Source of the DNA: Stygiolobus azoricus
GTDB taxonomy: Archaea; Thermoproteota; Thermoprotei_A; Sulfolobales; Sulfolobaceae
DNA length: 64,000 nucleotides
Reading direction: 5' to 3'
Assembly: GCF_009729035.1 (NCBI RefSeq)
Contig: NZ_CP045483.1
Location: 1,386,001-1,450,000 of the forward strand
The notes beneath the pieces were generated by a model, which did no database searches, had not been told where the DNA came from, and saw only the letters and a list, made by a program, of their open reading frames with translations. The translations under genes and the position numbers were made by a program. Positions 17,970 to 26,643 of the stretch are shown piece after piece (within the stretch, counting starts at the first letter, position 1; every line of letters begins with the position of its first letter).

Positions 17970-18010
17970 AGGACGAGTTTATAATCTTTCACATTTCAAA
18001 AACAAGGTAG

Positions 18011-18907
18011 TCATGCAGTCCTCTTCATTACTCCTTTTTCTCCTTGGCTTGTAGTCTTGAATGCTTCTCTAAAGCTCGTTATTATACTCAGTAAACCTAT
18101 GAGTCCAACAGTCATTACTACTAACAGGAAGCTCACATCTATAGCGTCGAGGTTAGGAATTGAAATCCCAGTCGAGATTGCAAAGTTGTCTATCTGCGGA
18201 AATGCTATTATAAGTGCACCAACTACCATGAACACTAATCCGCCGTAATATAGCACCCTGCCTGCGGATTTCCTGGCTACATAAGTGATCTGTTCTTCGC
18301 TAGCCTTCTTAGCCCTCAGTATATTTCCGAATATTGCTCCAAATATTATCTGCATGATCATTGTACCTATGCCGAACATTAAACCTGGGAGAGGAGCGTA
18401 AATGACACTAGGTAACTGCGGAGCGAGGACGAAAGTTATTATCGTTGCATAAGCACCAAAGCCGAAGCCAGCAATCAGACCATGCACAACTGTCATTCTT
18501 AATGGTACATCCCTAGGAATTTCGTGGCTTCCGTGCTTCATTAAAGCGTCTATCGGTAAATGTAAGTACCTTCCCTTGAGGATATAAGAACCTGCTATTG
18601 CCATTACGAAACCTACGATTATGTACACCGGACCGTCTAAGTTGTACTCTTTGTAAATAGCTGCAAGGCCTATATAACCGAGAGTGGTTAACAGAGCTCT
18701 CTGTGCAGTGAATCCTGCTGAGAATAGGAATCCTGCTTTCATCCCTCCCTTCGTACTGTATTTTCCTATGGCATAACTGAAGGTTATAGGCCAAGTATGT
18801 TCGTCAGGTGTAGCACCGTGTAGCATTCCTAGTATTAATGATATTAGGAGGATTTCTGAAACTAAGAGACCTGTAGGTGGGTTCAAAATTTCGCTTAGTC
18901 CTATCAT
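18011..18907 (-). CDS. NicO/RcnA-like metal permease (putative)
   Basis: This 298-residue protein has about seven membrane segments. The first helix carries HGATPDEH (His30, Asp35, His37), which resembles the H-x4-D metal motif of nickel/cobalt transporters (NiCoT, RcnA, NicO). A second conserved histidine region follows at about 137-141 (TVVHGL), with a glycine-rich GFGFGAYA. It probably exports or imports a divalent metal, or belongs to the related TauE/SafE-like permeases. There is no co-transcribed partner. Confidence 0.6.
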   Translation of the reverse strand: MIGLSEILNPPTGLLVSEILLISLILGMLHGATPDEHTWPITFSYAIGKYSTKGGMKAGFLFSAGFTAQRALLTTLGYIGLAAIYKEYNLDGPVYIIVGFVMAIAGSYILKGRYLHLPIDALMKHGSHEIPRDVPLRMTVVHGLIAGFGFGAYATIITFVLAPQLPSVIYAPLPGLMFGIGTMIMQIIFGAIFGNILRAKKASEEQITYVARKSAGRVLYYGGLVFMVVGALIIAFPQIDNFAISTGISIPNLDAIDVSFLLVVMTVGLIGLLSIITSFREAFKTTSQGEKGVMKRTA

Positions 18908-19222
18908 TTTGGGTAACCCTAATAATTACACTTATTCCGTTGCTTTTAAATTTATCGTTAGTAAAAAGAGCTAGAAAAAATGATTATAATTCTAGACTTA
19001 GATAGTTAGAAACTAAGTAGAGTGTGCAACTTCCTATACCTATATTCACATCCGACTAATTGTTCTGATACTTTATTTTAAGTCATAATCTGTGCACTCC
19101 TATCATGACTAGCCTATCACAACAATTAACTTTCAGTAGTATCTCGGAACTTTAATAAAGAGATGTTAGTACGTTTCTCTCCTCAACTCGTTTTTAAACT
19201 AGAACTGAAGTAATATCAGAAG
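18908..19222. other. Gene-free spacer
   Basis: These 315 AT-rich bases separate the NicO-like gene from repeat module copy B. They hold the leftward promoter of the permease near 18930-18950 and nothing else I can recognise. Confidence 0.5.
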
Positions 19223-19325
19223 GACTGAATCCTTTTTCATAATAATAAAAATCTTCTTTTTATATTCATTTATTGATTAATTTCGTGAAAAAGATGATGA
19301 AAAACTAAGGAGGTTTATCAACCCG

Positions 19326-19544
19326 ATGGGGGCAATGCCACAAGGGTTAGAGAAGTGGCATAGAGATGTTGTTGCTGTGTTGAATCTACGCCTACGGGGT
19401 GATGGGAGCAATGTTCTAAGCCCCGTAAACGGAGATGTGAGCCACATGCCTTTTGGCTCGAAGGAGACCCATGACCCAGCTGGTAGGTGGTTGAGAGCTA
19501 AGTCCCTACACTTGATACATAAAATGATTGAAATGAGAGTGTAG
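19326..19544 (+). pseudogene. TnpB-like C-terminal open frame (copy B)
   Basis: This 72-codon frame contains WHRDVVAVLNLRL, the closer match to the TnpB RuvC-III motif. The frame is open upstream of the ATG to 19281, adding 15 plausible codons (REKDDEKLRRF), so the ATG is probably not a real start. Without RuvC I/II and the zinc finger it cannot be an active nuclease. Confidence 0.45.
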
Positions 19545-19548
19545 GGAC
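19502..19548 (+). other. Terminal hairpin of module copy B
   Basis: GTCCCTACAC at 19502-19511 pairs perfectly with GTGTAGGGAC at 19539-19548 across a 27-base loop. Arms and loop are the same as in copy A. Confidence 0.7.
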
Positions 19549-19553
19549 AAACT

Positions 19554-19818
19554 GAGTGCTATCGCTACAGAAGTCAAAGGTGTACTGAATACTGAAAATA
19601 GTCCTAACAAAGGTGAGTTTATGATAATCCTCCCTAGACTTCAGGGTGACTGCCACGGGCTAAGAACCCTCAAGACTATAATCGATGTTTTACCGAGTGA
19701 GCATAGTGACCTCCTAGCTGGTAGAGACGAGATAGAAGTGGATGACAAGCTGTACAATATTTTTGTAGAGCTCGAGTCTCAAGTTCCTTTCGATTGGAGG
19801 GGGAAGAATATTCTGTAA
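19554..19818 (+). pseudogene. Gene fragment truncated by module copy B
   Basis: An 88-codon frame is open from the edge of the module to TAA at 19818. An ATG occurs only at 19621, but the codons before it (ATEVKGVLNTENSPNKG) look coding. This fits the 3' part of a gene whose 5' part was lost at the insertion. Composition is that of a soluble alpha/beta protein. No family is recognised. Confidence 0.45.
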
Positions 19819-19967
19819 TCCTCAAAGAGATTTACTAATCTAGAGTGATCTGGTGAAAAGTTAAATTCTATTGAGCAGCTAATCTCTTCTCACCTTCTAT
19901 TCTAACGCTTGTCTAACTATCATAGCCCACTAACTACAAGTTATAATGAGTGATTATGAAAAGGTTT

Positions 19968-20162
19968 CTACATCAAAAACGCTGTCTCACCAAGCTCAGA
20001 GGTGTGGGCGTAATTCTACATAGCCTTAACTGTAGGTAGATATGCTGTGTCTGACTTCTTCCCCGCCAGCGATGGTTCCCTCCTCATAGTTCCCACTATA
20101 AGTTCGGGCTGATCGGTGGTCCACGGAACCAACCCCAAATGGTAAGAAGTTGTGCGGGACTT
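19968..20162 (-). pseudogene. Short coding-like remnant with an internal stop
   Basis: Read leftward from 20162, the block gives coherent protein-like sequence (VPWTTDQPELIVGTMRREP, then SLAGKKSDTAYLPTVKAM). A TAG follows at 20017-20019, and then 15 further codons to another TAG. The GC content is higher than the surroundings. It is probably a fragment of a foreign or lost gene. I cannot name it. The flanking stretches 19819-19967 and 20163-20344 show nothing else. Confidence 0.4.
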
Positions 20163-20344
20163 TCATCTAATCCCTTAAAGGAGATAGTAGTTCATCCTCC
20201 CTTAATCCCATTAATCTAACATCGTTATAATCACTAGAAGAAGAATAGTTTAGAAAATGTTTAAATTATCTATAAAGAGCTACCCCTTGGCAAGGCTTTT
20301 CTTCCCTTAACCCTCAGAGTAAAGTCCTTTGATACTAATTTATC

Positions 20345-20824
20345 TCACACATACTCTTTTTTGACGTGAAGGCGTTTACTTATATCTCTTATCCATAAGA
20401 CAGACCCGATAAGAGATAATACTACCCCTTGGAGTAGGACGTCCTTTGGGTAGCTTACCACATAAGCCTTAGTGACCTTGAAGATCAGTGTTACATTATA
20501 GTACTGAGAAGTATTAAGTACTTTCCCGGTCGTGGTATTGATCTCTTTCAAGAGGACAAACTGGTAATCCCCACTACTTAGACAACCTGAATAGGGAGTT
20601 ACTACGGTCGTATTTGATGAGCCGTTAAGTATCGAGATTATAGCCCTTACGTCACTTTTGTTTTCGACCAAGTTAATGCTCACACTATTAACGAAAGACG
20701 GTATACTGACGCCGTGTGAGTGAAGGAAGTTAACTGTAGTCTGCGTGTTACCGCTTATGGTAGTAAGAGATAAGAATACCATAGTCAGTCCTAATGAGAG
20801 TAAAAGTAAACCCAACCTGATCAA
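20345..20824 (-). CDS. Membrane protein linked to an ABC exporter
   Basis: This 159-residue protein has an N-terminal membrane segment (residues 3-22), an extracytoplasmic beta-rich middle with several N-glycosylation-type N-x-T/S sites, and a second membrane segment near residues 128-148. It overlaps the permease stop by 4 bases (20821-20824), so it is translated from the same mRNA as the ABC genes. It probably assists or senses at the exporter. No family is recognised. Confidence 0.65.
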   Translation of the reverse strand: MIRLGLLLLSLGLTMVFLSLTTISGNTQTTVNFLHSHGVSIPSFVNSVSINLVENKSDVRAIISILNGSSNTTVVTPYSGCLSSGDYQFVLLKEINTTTGKVLNTSQYYNVTLIFKVTKAYVVSYPKDVLLQGVVLSLIGSVLWIRDISKRLHVKKEYV

Positions 20825-21582
20825 AACTCCATCACCCTAAACTTAAGGTAAGATATCAAGAACAAAACTAGAGCTAATACGACGTCCACCTCGACACCTG
20901 TTATTGCATAAGGGATTACCGTGAAATAGGTTGAGGGATTGATAGAGTAAGCCAAGATTAACGGATATACATTCATGAAGGAGGTAATACTCAAGGAGTT
21001 GTAATTTATCCCTCCTATTATTATTTCGTAATTTCCAATCCCTCCGATAATGAAAATCGAGCCTAGAGTGAACATTGAGGCTAGAGTTGCAGCACCATTA
21101 GTCCTCAAGAGGACGGTGTAGAACAGTATTACTGACGTGGAGAAGAAATAACCGGCTGTGTAAATTAAACCCATGAACATTGTGAGGTTGTTGATGAGAG
21201 ATAATTCATATAAATACCAGAAATAAGTGGCTAACCACATGAGGTAAGGTATAACTACGTCATTGAAATAACTCATGAAAAAGAAAGCCCTTCTCTTTAC
21301 GGGCATCATCAGGAAAGATACTATACTCCCTGAGTTCATGTGGTCTCCGAAGACGAATATTATGTTCCTTAACGCTAAAGCTACAGCTACCGTCTCGGGG
21401 ATACTTATTACCGGTATATTAGCTAAAACCAGAGCGTAATTAAGGAAGTCCTCTCTTATCAGGAATGAGGGGATAAATATATAACCCACTAGCATAGTCG
21501 GCAGGATCATCTGTAACGTCGGGTCTTTGTACCTCTCCTTAAAAAGTATTTTAAACACCTGAAAGCTTTCTGAAGACGTCAT
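20821..21582 (-). CDS. ABC-2-like permease subunit
   Basis: This 253-residue protein has six hydrophobic segments and no periplasmic-binding features. It starts inside the 3' end of the ATPase gene (32-base overlap) and ends overlapping the next gene. It would form the membrane channel of an exporter energised by the adjacent ATPase. The substrate is unknown. Confidence 0.75.
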   Translation of the reverse strand: MTSSESFQVFKILFKERYKDPTLQMILPTMLVGYIFIPSFLIREDFLNYALVLANIPVISIPETVAVALALRNIIFVFGDHMNSGSIVSFLMMPVKRRAFFFMSYFNDVVIPYLMWLATYFWYLYELSLINNLTMFMGLIYTAGYFFSTSVILFYTVLLRTNGAATLASMFTLGSIFIIGGIGNYEIIIGGINYNSLSITSFMNVYPLILAYSINPSTYFTVIPYAITGVEVDVVLALVLFLISYLKFRVMEF

Positions 21583-22413
21583 CCAGGCTCACCTTCCTGA
21601 TACTCAATACTTCCACATGGTTATCATCAAGAATATCTATTACCTTTCTCATTTCACTCCTGACTTTAATGTAAGGGCCGTCTTCTGCGGGGTTAAAGTC
21701 TTTGAGCACTTGTAAAGCCCTTTCTTTATCTTTGACGAGAATCAATATCTCATCACCTTTTAGCATGGATTCCACATAGGAGAGCTCTCCAAGAGCCTTT
21801 ACCATCCCGTCGTCAATGAAGACAAGATGATCAATTACTCTCTCTAACTCTGATAATATATGAGACGATATGAAAAAGGTGACCCCGTAATCACGTGCAA
21901 GGGCTTTAACCATTTCGTAAAACTCTATCCTCGCTTGAGGATCTAGGTTAGCCGTAGGCTCGTCAGCTATTACCAACTCCGGTTTTTCAATAGTGAAGCT
22001 ATAAGCTGTATTTTCTGTGCTTGTCCTGATGAAAGTTGAGAGACCCTCTTTCTCATGTGTTCCTGTAGGTCGAATTCCTTAATCAGTCTGGTTAAGTCTC
22101 CGTGAAATAAGCTGTTCAAGTCCTCGAGATATTCCCTAACCGTATCATTGGAAGGATAAGGTAGTTTAGTGAAGATAACGGACACCTTTTTCCTAAGACG
22201 CGGATTATCCCACGGGTCTTCACCCAGTACATATAATTCTCCTTTGTCCTTCCTGAGTAGTCCCGAAAGGATTTTTATGGTCGTAGTTTTTCCAGCTCCA
22301 TTAGGTCCCACAAAGCCCGTAATTGAACCCTTCTTAACGGAAAAAGTGAGACCTTTTAAGACTAATTTTCCTCTAAAACTCTTGATTAATCGTCTTGCAA
22401 AAATAACGTCCAC
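21551..22413 (-). CDS. ABC transporter ATPase interrupted by a -1 frameshift
   Basis: The first frame (22413 to 21970) gives residues 1-144 with the Walker A motif GPNGAGKTT and the signature LSSGQAQK, then runs into TAA just after LLKNRSW. The second frame (from about 21982 to 21551) continues with PELVIADEPTANLD (Walker B and D-loop) and a His-switch ISSHILSE. A one-base backward shift on GAAAAAC (A5 at 21983-21987) joins them exactly into a normal 287-residue ATPase. Neighbouring permease genes are intact and overlapping, so the operon looks functional. Programmed shift, recent mutation and sequencing error remain possible. Confidence 0.8.
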
Positions 22414-22449
22414 AATCCCTTTTTTAACTGTTAATTATTATAATTTTTC

Positions 22450-23031
22450 CTAATTTTTGAAAGAGCACAAAAGCTTCTCTCTATAGTCAAGGATCTTTGA
22501 ACTAACTTCCAAAAAGTCGTTAACAAGTGATGAATCAAGCTTTCGATAGCTTAATACCTCGTTTACGCTCTCCTTCAATAATACGTCCCTAGACTTCTTG
22601 TCTAATGAACGTATTATTTCCACACCTTCCTTAAAGTGATACTCATCACTCCAGAGATTGAACCTCGTAACAGGCTTATTCATTATTTCGTAGACATAGT
22701 AGAGGGGTTTCCAAGAAAGTAACGAGTGTCCGTGGTCTACAATATATCCGTTGCCCTCCTCGTCAGCCATTAGGTGGTCTTGTTTGAGGTCTATGTTCAG
22801 AACCCATTCCTCAAAAGGTAGAGCTTTCTTAAGCTGAGCCAAGTTTCTAATGTCAGTAGGATTTATGACCTTTCTAGGTAAATACTCCATTACTAAACCC
22901 TCGTGAGTCAGACTTACCTCCAGTACTGGGATCCCTAATATATTACCCAGTCTTGACACAAAGAGTTCGCTGAAAAGTTCATATGTTCCGTGGACTTCAT
23001 CTTCCTCCTTAAACCTCTTTGTAAATTTCAT
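22450..23031 (-). CDS. HipA-like kinase-fold protein
   Basis: This 193-residue protein resembles the C-lobe of HipA-like/PI3K-like kinases. EEWVLNIDLKQDHLM at residues 74-88 matches the W-x-x-N-x-D-R-x-x-x-N-x-L catalytic-loop pattern, with Asp81 as the candidate base. YIVDHGHSLL at 96-105 matches the metal-binding D-x-G strand. The usual catalytic Arg and Asn positions are Leu82 and His86, so activity is uncertain. The N-lobe is short. There is no HipB-type antitoxin nearby. It lies 36 bases upstream of the ABC ATPase on the same strand. Confidence 0.6.
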   Translation of the reverse strand: MKFTKRFKEEDEVHGTYELFSELFVSRLGNILGIPVLEVSLTHEGLVMEYLPRKVINPTDIRNLAQLKKALPFEEWVLNIDLKQDHLMADEEGNGYIVDHGHSLLSWKPLYYVYEIMNKPVTRFNLWSDEYHFKEGVEIIRSLDKKSRDVLLKESVNEVLSYRKLDSSLVNDFLEVSSKILDYREKLLCSFKN

Positions 23032-23098
23032 CGCCTTGTAATTATCTTAATGCTTAAAAATTCTCTGTCTGTCGTGAGTCTAACCTTCACTTTTTCCT

Positions 23099-23311
23099 TT
23101 ACACTGTCTTACTTGTTATACAAGTTATCCTTTCTAGTTCCGCTTTCATTCTCACCTTGATGTCTACATCTAAAGGCAATTGAATGCTGTTTATCAAAGT
23201 CTTAAACCGCGTTGTTAGCCAGTTGAGGTAAAGGAGTGAGTAAAACACTTTAGACTTCTCAACGTCATATAATATACTTTTTACATTATCCAATGTCTTT
23301 ATATTCCTCAC
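23099..23311 (-). CDS. Small hypothetical protein
   Basis: This 70-residue helical protein has an unusual C-terminal ERITCITSKTV. It overlaps the end of the coiled-coil gene at 23286 by 26 bases in another frame and may be translated after it. No family is recognised. Coding is likely but unproven. Confidence 0.4.
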   Translation of the reverse strand: MRNIKTLDNVKSILYDVEKSKVFYSLLYLNWLTTRFKTLINSIQLPLDVDIKVRMKAELERITCITSKTV

Positions 23312-24104
23312 AAACGATCTTTAAACCGTATTTCTCACAAAAACCCTTAGGTTCTTCAATCATCTCTTTTAGTGGGTTCATTTTACCGCTTACTAACTCT
23401 CTCAAGGGAAAGACTTCTTTACATAACTTACCCCCGCATTCAGCGTCAATTAGAAAGGAAGTCTTGTCCAAGACGTCTATTAAATCCTCGATTTTGAATG
23501 AGAGCACTTCTTTCATAAGTACTTCCTTGCTCATTATACTACCTTTTACATCTTCAGCCAAAAGCACGTCTATCACTTTTATTATCTCGGCATACTCCTC
23601 TTTCATTTGATCAATTTCGCTCAAGAGTTCGCATTCTCCACCTTTCGAGGAATATGGTAAATTACAAATAGAGTTTATAATATCCTCTAGAAAGGCTTCA
23701 TAATTCTTGAACCTTTCATCCTCTAACCTAAGGCTTTTTAAATCTCGTAATAATCTCTGTATTTTCTCCCTGATCTCATTGATCTCTTCTTGTCTCGAAA
23801 ATATATTGTGTACATAGGCCATGCAGGCAACTTGAGATGAACATACCTTATTCAATTCCTCAAAATTATAGATCTCGTTGATCTCATCTATCATTAAAGG
23901 TGTTAAAACTTCGTGTAAGCGAATGGTGGAATCCCTCATCTGAAGGCATTCTTGAATTGAAGATTGCTTTTTCAGCTCGTCTATCTGGGTCTTAAGCAAA
24001 TCAGTTTGCTTACGGTAGTAATAGATAGTCCAAATTAAAGCGGCTGTTGAGATAATTGAACTGAGACCTGATGCTGAACTTAATATCTGGTTTAAGAGCG
24101 TCAT
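23286..24104 (-). CDS. Membrane-anchored coiled-coil hypothetical protein
   Basis: This 272-residue protein has one membrane segment (residues ~12-29), then a coiled coil (KQTDLLKTQIDELKKQ) and long helices with several cysteines (CSSQVAC, ICNL, CGGKLCKE, FCEKYGLKIVC). The architecture recalls bacterial and phage single-pass proteins with a cytoplasmic helical body. The function is unknown. It heads a possible three-gene leftward unit with 23099 and 22450. Confidence 0.55.
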   Translation of the reverse strand: MTLLNQILSSASGLSSIISTAALIWTIYYYRKQTDLLKTQIDELKKQSSIQECLQMRDSTIRLHEVLTPLMIDEINEIYNFEELNKVCSSQVACMAYVHNIFSRQEEINEIREKIQRLLRDLKSLRLEDERFKNYEAFLEDIINSICNLPYSSKGGECELLSEIDQMKEEYAEIIKVIDVLLAEDVKGSIMSKEVLMKEVLSFKIEDLIDVLDKTSFLIDAECGGKLCKEVFPLRELVSGKMNPLKEMIEEPKGFCEKYGLKIVCEEYKDIG

Positions 24105-24238
24105 GAGAGTAAGATCAAAATTGATCGGGAATAAGATTGACTGAACCTATTGTTTCTTCAGAATTACAAAAATTAGCATGTCTAACGGTCCTTTACTAAT
24201 TATTAACATTTTTTAATTTTCAAATCATTAATATTTTT

Positions 24239-24553
24239 ATGTACAAGAGAATAGAAATTAGAAAAGACGGATTAGGCTTCTGTTATCAAGGATCGTGGAT
24301 AAGCATTACCGCGACCGACGATTCATTAATTATAGCTGAAGAAGTAACCTATGAAGTTCCGGTGGGAAGTCAGTTCTCAAAGATAAGACTATTGGTGAAG
24401 AACGGCAAAGTTTACGCCGAGACTCCTTTAGGTACTTCTGAACTTAAAGATCCATCACAAATCCTTGAAAACCTCAAAAAGATTAACGAAGAGGTGGTCA
24501 AAACCAAAAACATAGAATTATACGAGAAAATTAAGAAACATATGTCGTACTAA
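24239..24553 (+). CDS. Hypothetical protein, 104 residues
   Basis: The protein has a beta-rich N-terminal half (IEIRKDGLGFCYQGSWISI) and a C-terminal helix (ILENLKKINEEVVKTKNIELYEKIKKH). The upstream spacer is strongly AT-rich. No family is recognised. It diverges from the coiled-coil gene. Confidence 0.5.
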   Translation: MYKRIEIRKDGLGFCYQGSWISITATDDSLIIAEEVTYEVPVGSQFSKIRLLVKNGKVYAETPLGTSELKDPSQILENLKKINEEVVKTKNIELYEKIKKHMSY

Positions 24554-24856
24554 ACTCCACGATTTTGCGAATTAACGGACATTACCAATCCCATAATGAG
24601 TAGTATATTTATCCTACATTACGCGTGTCATGAAATCTTGGAAAAAGTATTTTGAGGAAAAGTAGGAAATTTTTTGACTACTGTTGTAGATCTTAATCTA
24701 AATAGGTCTAATATTCGGAGCTATATTAAGTCTCATTATTTTCAATCAAAAATAATTAAGGAAAAGAGTTTTTCCTTAATCTTTTTAAACTTACATTTAG
24801 ATTTATCTAGGCTTGCAACTAAATCAGGAGAAAATTTGGTCAAAACTACTAACTTA
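24554..24856. other. Spacer without a convincing gene
   Basis: About 300 AT-rich bases lie between a rightward gene and the convergent PAP2 gene. An AAAGAGTTTTTCC / TTTAAAC-rich patch near 24763-24790 could be a T-rich terminator for the rightward gene. Frames here are biased toward Lys, Asn and Leu and look non-coding. Confidence 0.4.
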
Positions 24857-25516
24857 TCATTCAGCCTTTAGCGCCCTCTCAAAGGGCCTTAACACTCCTC
24901 TCTTCTCCATATCAATCGTGAATAGGGCTATCCATCCTCCCAGTAGCCATCCTCCTAACACATCCAAGGGCCAATGGACACCTACGTAAACCCTCGAATA
25001 GGATACTAGTAAAGCTTCGATTAATAGAGGAACCCATACCCATCTTGGAGCTGTAAAAGCTAAGACTATCGCCCCATCTCCTACAATTAACGCATGTCCT
25101 GACGGGTAGCTGAAATCGTGAGGCTCACTGACTAATAGATAATCGGGGAAAACATAATAGAATGGCCTTAGTTGTGCTACTAAATATTTGCTTCCCTCAC
25201 CAAGAATTATGGCGAGTATAAAGGATGCAGCTAAAGTTATTGCTATTTTTCTAGTCTTCTTGAAAATGAGTAGTATTGCTATTACGGGAATCCAAACGTA
25301 TTCCCTTCCGTATTTAGATAATAAGACCATTATAGGGTTAAGAAATGAAATTTGGTGATAATTTATCAGTTTAAATACCTCGACGTTTAGGGGGATATTT
25401 TGTTCCCCAACTACTTTTACATACAGTGTAAGGGCTATAAATAGAATAAGTAGAACCCAATACTTTTTCATATGACTATTGCTACTATATTTTACTATAA
25501 GGTTATCCGTATCCAA
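24857..25516 (-). CDS. PAP2-family phosphatase (lipid/polyprenyl diphosphate type)
   Basis: This 219-residue integral membrane enzyme has the three PAP2 motifs in order: KYLVAQLRP (K-x6-RP), SYPSGHA (PSGH), and [12 protein letters not shown] (SR-x5-H-x3-D), with about six membrane segments. It would remove phosphate from a lipid phosphate such as dolichyl diphosphate. It diverges from a UppP-like gene two reading frames away, and together they suggest recycling of the polyprenyl glycosylation carrier. Confidence 0.9.
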   Translation of the reverse strand: MDTDNLIVKYSSNSHMKKYWVLLILFIALTLYVKVVGEQNIPLNVEVFKLINYHQISFLNPIMVLLSKYGREYVWIPVIAILLIFKKTRKIAITLAASFILAIILGEGSKYLVAQLRPFYYVFPDYLLVSEPHDFSYPSGHALIVGDGAIVLAFTAPRWVWVPLLIEALLVSYSRVYVGVHWPLDVLGGWLLGGWIALFTIDMEKRGVLRPFERALKAE

Positions 25517-25576
25517 TTTTTTTATATATAAACTATATACATGAACCTTATTAGATGGGCGAGATCTCTATAACAT

Positions 25577-25795
25577 ATGACAAATTATTACGTTATAATC
25601 ACCTCAGTTTTACTACTATTCCTGAATTTCTACCACCCATACTCTTTGCTATTATTAATACCATTACTCATCTCCGTGACTAATCTAAAGCTACCTAGAG
25701 TTATAGCACCCATATCATTGTTGCTATCTTTACCTTTCCACGATATCATCATAACAGCACTAGCGTTACAACTTGTCATTCTAACCGGGGATTAA
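25577..25795 (+). CDS. Small membrane protein upstream of uppP
   Basis: This 72-residue protein is almost wholly hydrophobic, with two or three membrane segments. Its stop lies one base before the ATG of the UppP-like gene, so translation is coupled. No family is recognised. A structural or regulatory partner of the phosphatase is an inference from position. Confidence 0.55.
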   Translation: MTNYYVIITSVLLLFLNFYHPYSLLLLIPLLISVTNLKLPRVIAPISLLLSLPFHDIIITALALQLVILTGD

Positions 25796-25796
25796 A

Positions 25797-26600
25797 ATGA
25801 TTGACGTGATCAAATCTGTAATTTTAGGTATAGTACAAGGTATTTCCGAATGGTTACCCATAAGCAGTAAAACACAAGAACTCCTTGCTTCTCACTTCCT
25901 CTTGGGACTTACAATAACCGTAGCTTACACCTTTGGTCTCTTTATGGAAATGGGATCTATTGGCTCTGCGTTGATTTACTTTAGAAAAGACGTCACGGCT
26001 GTTTTTAGGGATAAGTTCTTACTCAAATTCCTCATAGTAGTGACCCTAGTAACGGGTCTTATAGGCGTACCGCTTTACGTTATCTCCGATAAGTTATTAC
26101 AGAACGCTTACAACCCCTCTATTCCTATGCTCTTACTGGGAATTGTATTAATACTGGATGGTATATACATCAAGTTTACAAGGGAGAGAATAAAGCCACG
26201 AGAGCTCAGAGAGGTATCCCTAAAGCACATGATAATTATAGGCTTTGCCCAAGGGTTAGCCGCCTTACCTGGAGTAAGCAGGTCAGGCATGACGGTATCC
26301 ACAATGCTTTTATTAGGTATAAAGCCTGAGAACGCGTTCAGGTACTCTTATTTAGCATACATACCAGCTGCTTTAGGTGCCGTCCTCACTACACTCTTAT
26401 TCACTAGGCATAACGTCAGTTATGCAGTTCATTACATCGGCATTGAGGGTCTGATGATAGCAGTTGTGACTGCCTTAATAACTGGCATATTGGTTATAAG
26501 GGTATTGATGAGAATAGCCAAGACCACTAAAGTATACATAATCAACTTCATGTTAGGAGTTATTGCAATTGCAGTAAGCTTGGTAACCTTATTTCTCTAA
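25797..26600 (+). CDS. uppP: Undecaprenyl-diphosphatase-like protein (UppP/BacA family)
   Basis: This 267-residue membrane protein has both family motifs: GISEWLPISSKTQ at residues 15-27 and LPGVSRSGMT at 158-167. UppP hydrolyses polyprenyl diphosphate to the monophosphate. In archaea the substrate should be a dolichyl-type carrier used for N-glycosylation. It is directly downstream of the 72-residue membrane protein and near the PAP2 phosphatase. Confidence 0.9.
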   Translation: MIDVIKSVILGIVQGISEWLPISSKTQELLASHFLLGLTITVAYTFGLFMEMGSIGSALIYFRKDVTAVFRDKFLLKFLIVVTLVTGLIGVPLYVISDKLLQNAYNPSIPMLLLGIVLILDGIYIKFTRERIKPRELREVSLKHMIIIGFAQGLAALPGVSRSGMTVSTMLLLGIKPENAFRYSYLAYIPAALGAVLTTLLFTRHNVSYAVHYIGIEGLMIAVVTALITGILVIRVLMRIAKTTKVYIINFMLGVIAIAVSLVTLFL

Positions 26601-26643
26601 ACGTATTACAAAGTAATTAACCTTCTTACGAAAAATATATATT

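Larger units (their letters stand above)
19223..19552 (+). mobile_element. IS200/IS605-like 3'-end module, copy B
   Basis: This ~330-base copy runs in the opposite orientation to copy A (1886-2201), 17 kb away. Similarity begins at about GACTGAATCCTTTTTCAT (19221-19238) and ends at GTAGGGACAAAC (19541-19552). Differences are scattered substitutions plus small indels. The right edge abuts a broken coding frame (19554-19818), suggesting insertion into a gene. Inverted copies of this size could mediate inversion of the region between them. Confidence 0.55.

Noticed and set aside
18513-18794. 93-codon minus-strand frame inside the NicO-like gene
   Set aside because: It is a frame shadow of the membrane protein gene at 18011-18907, which has clear membrane segments and a metal motif.
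19990-20200. GC-rich block considered as a tRNA or structured RNA
   Set aside because: No T-loop consensus or cloverleaf could be drawn; the minus strand instead reads as a decayed coding fragment.
24674-24871. 65-codon plus-strand frame between 24554 and the PAP2 gene
   Set aside because: Composition (Lys, Asn, Leu, Ser) is what AT-rich non-coding DNA gives, and it overlaps the end of a certain gene.
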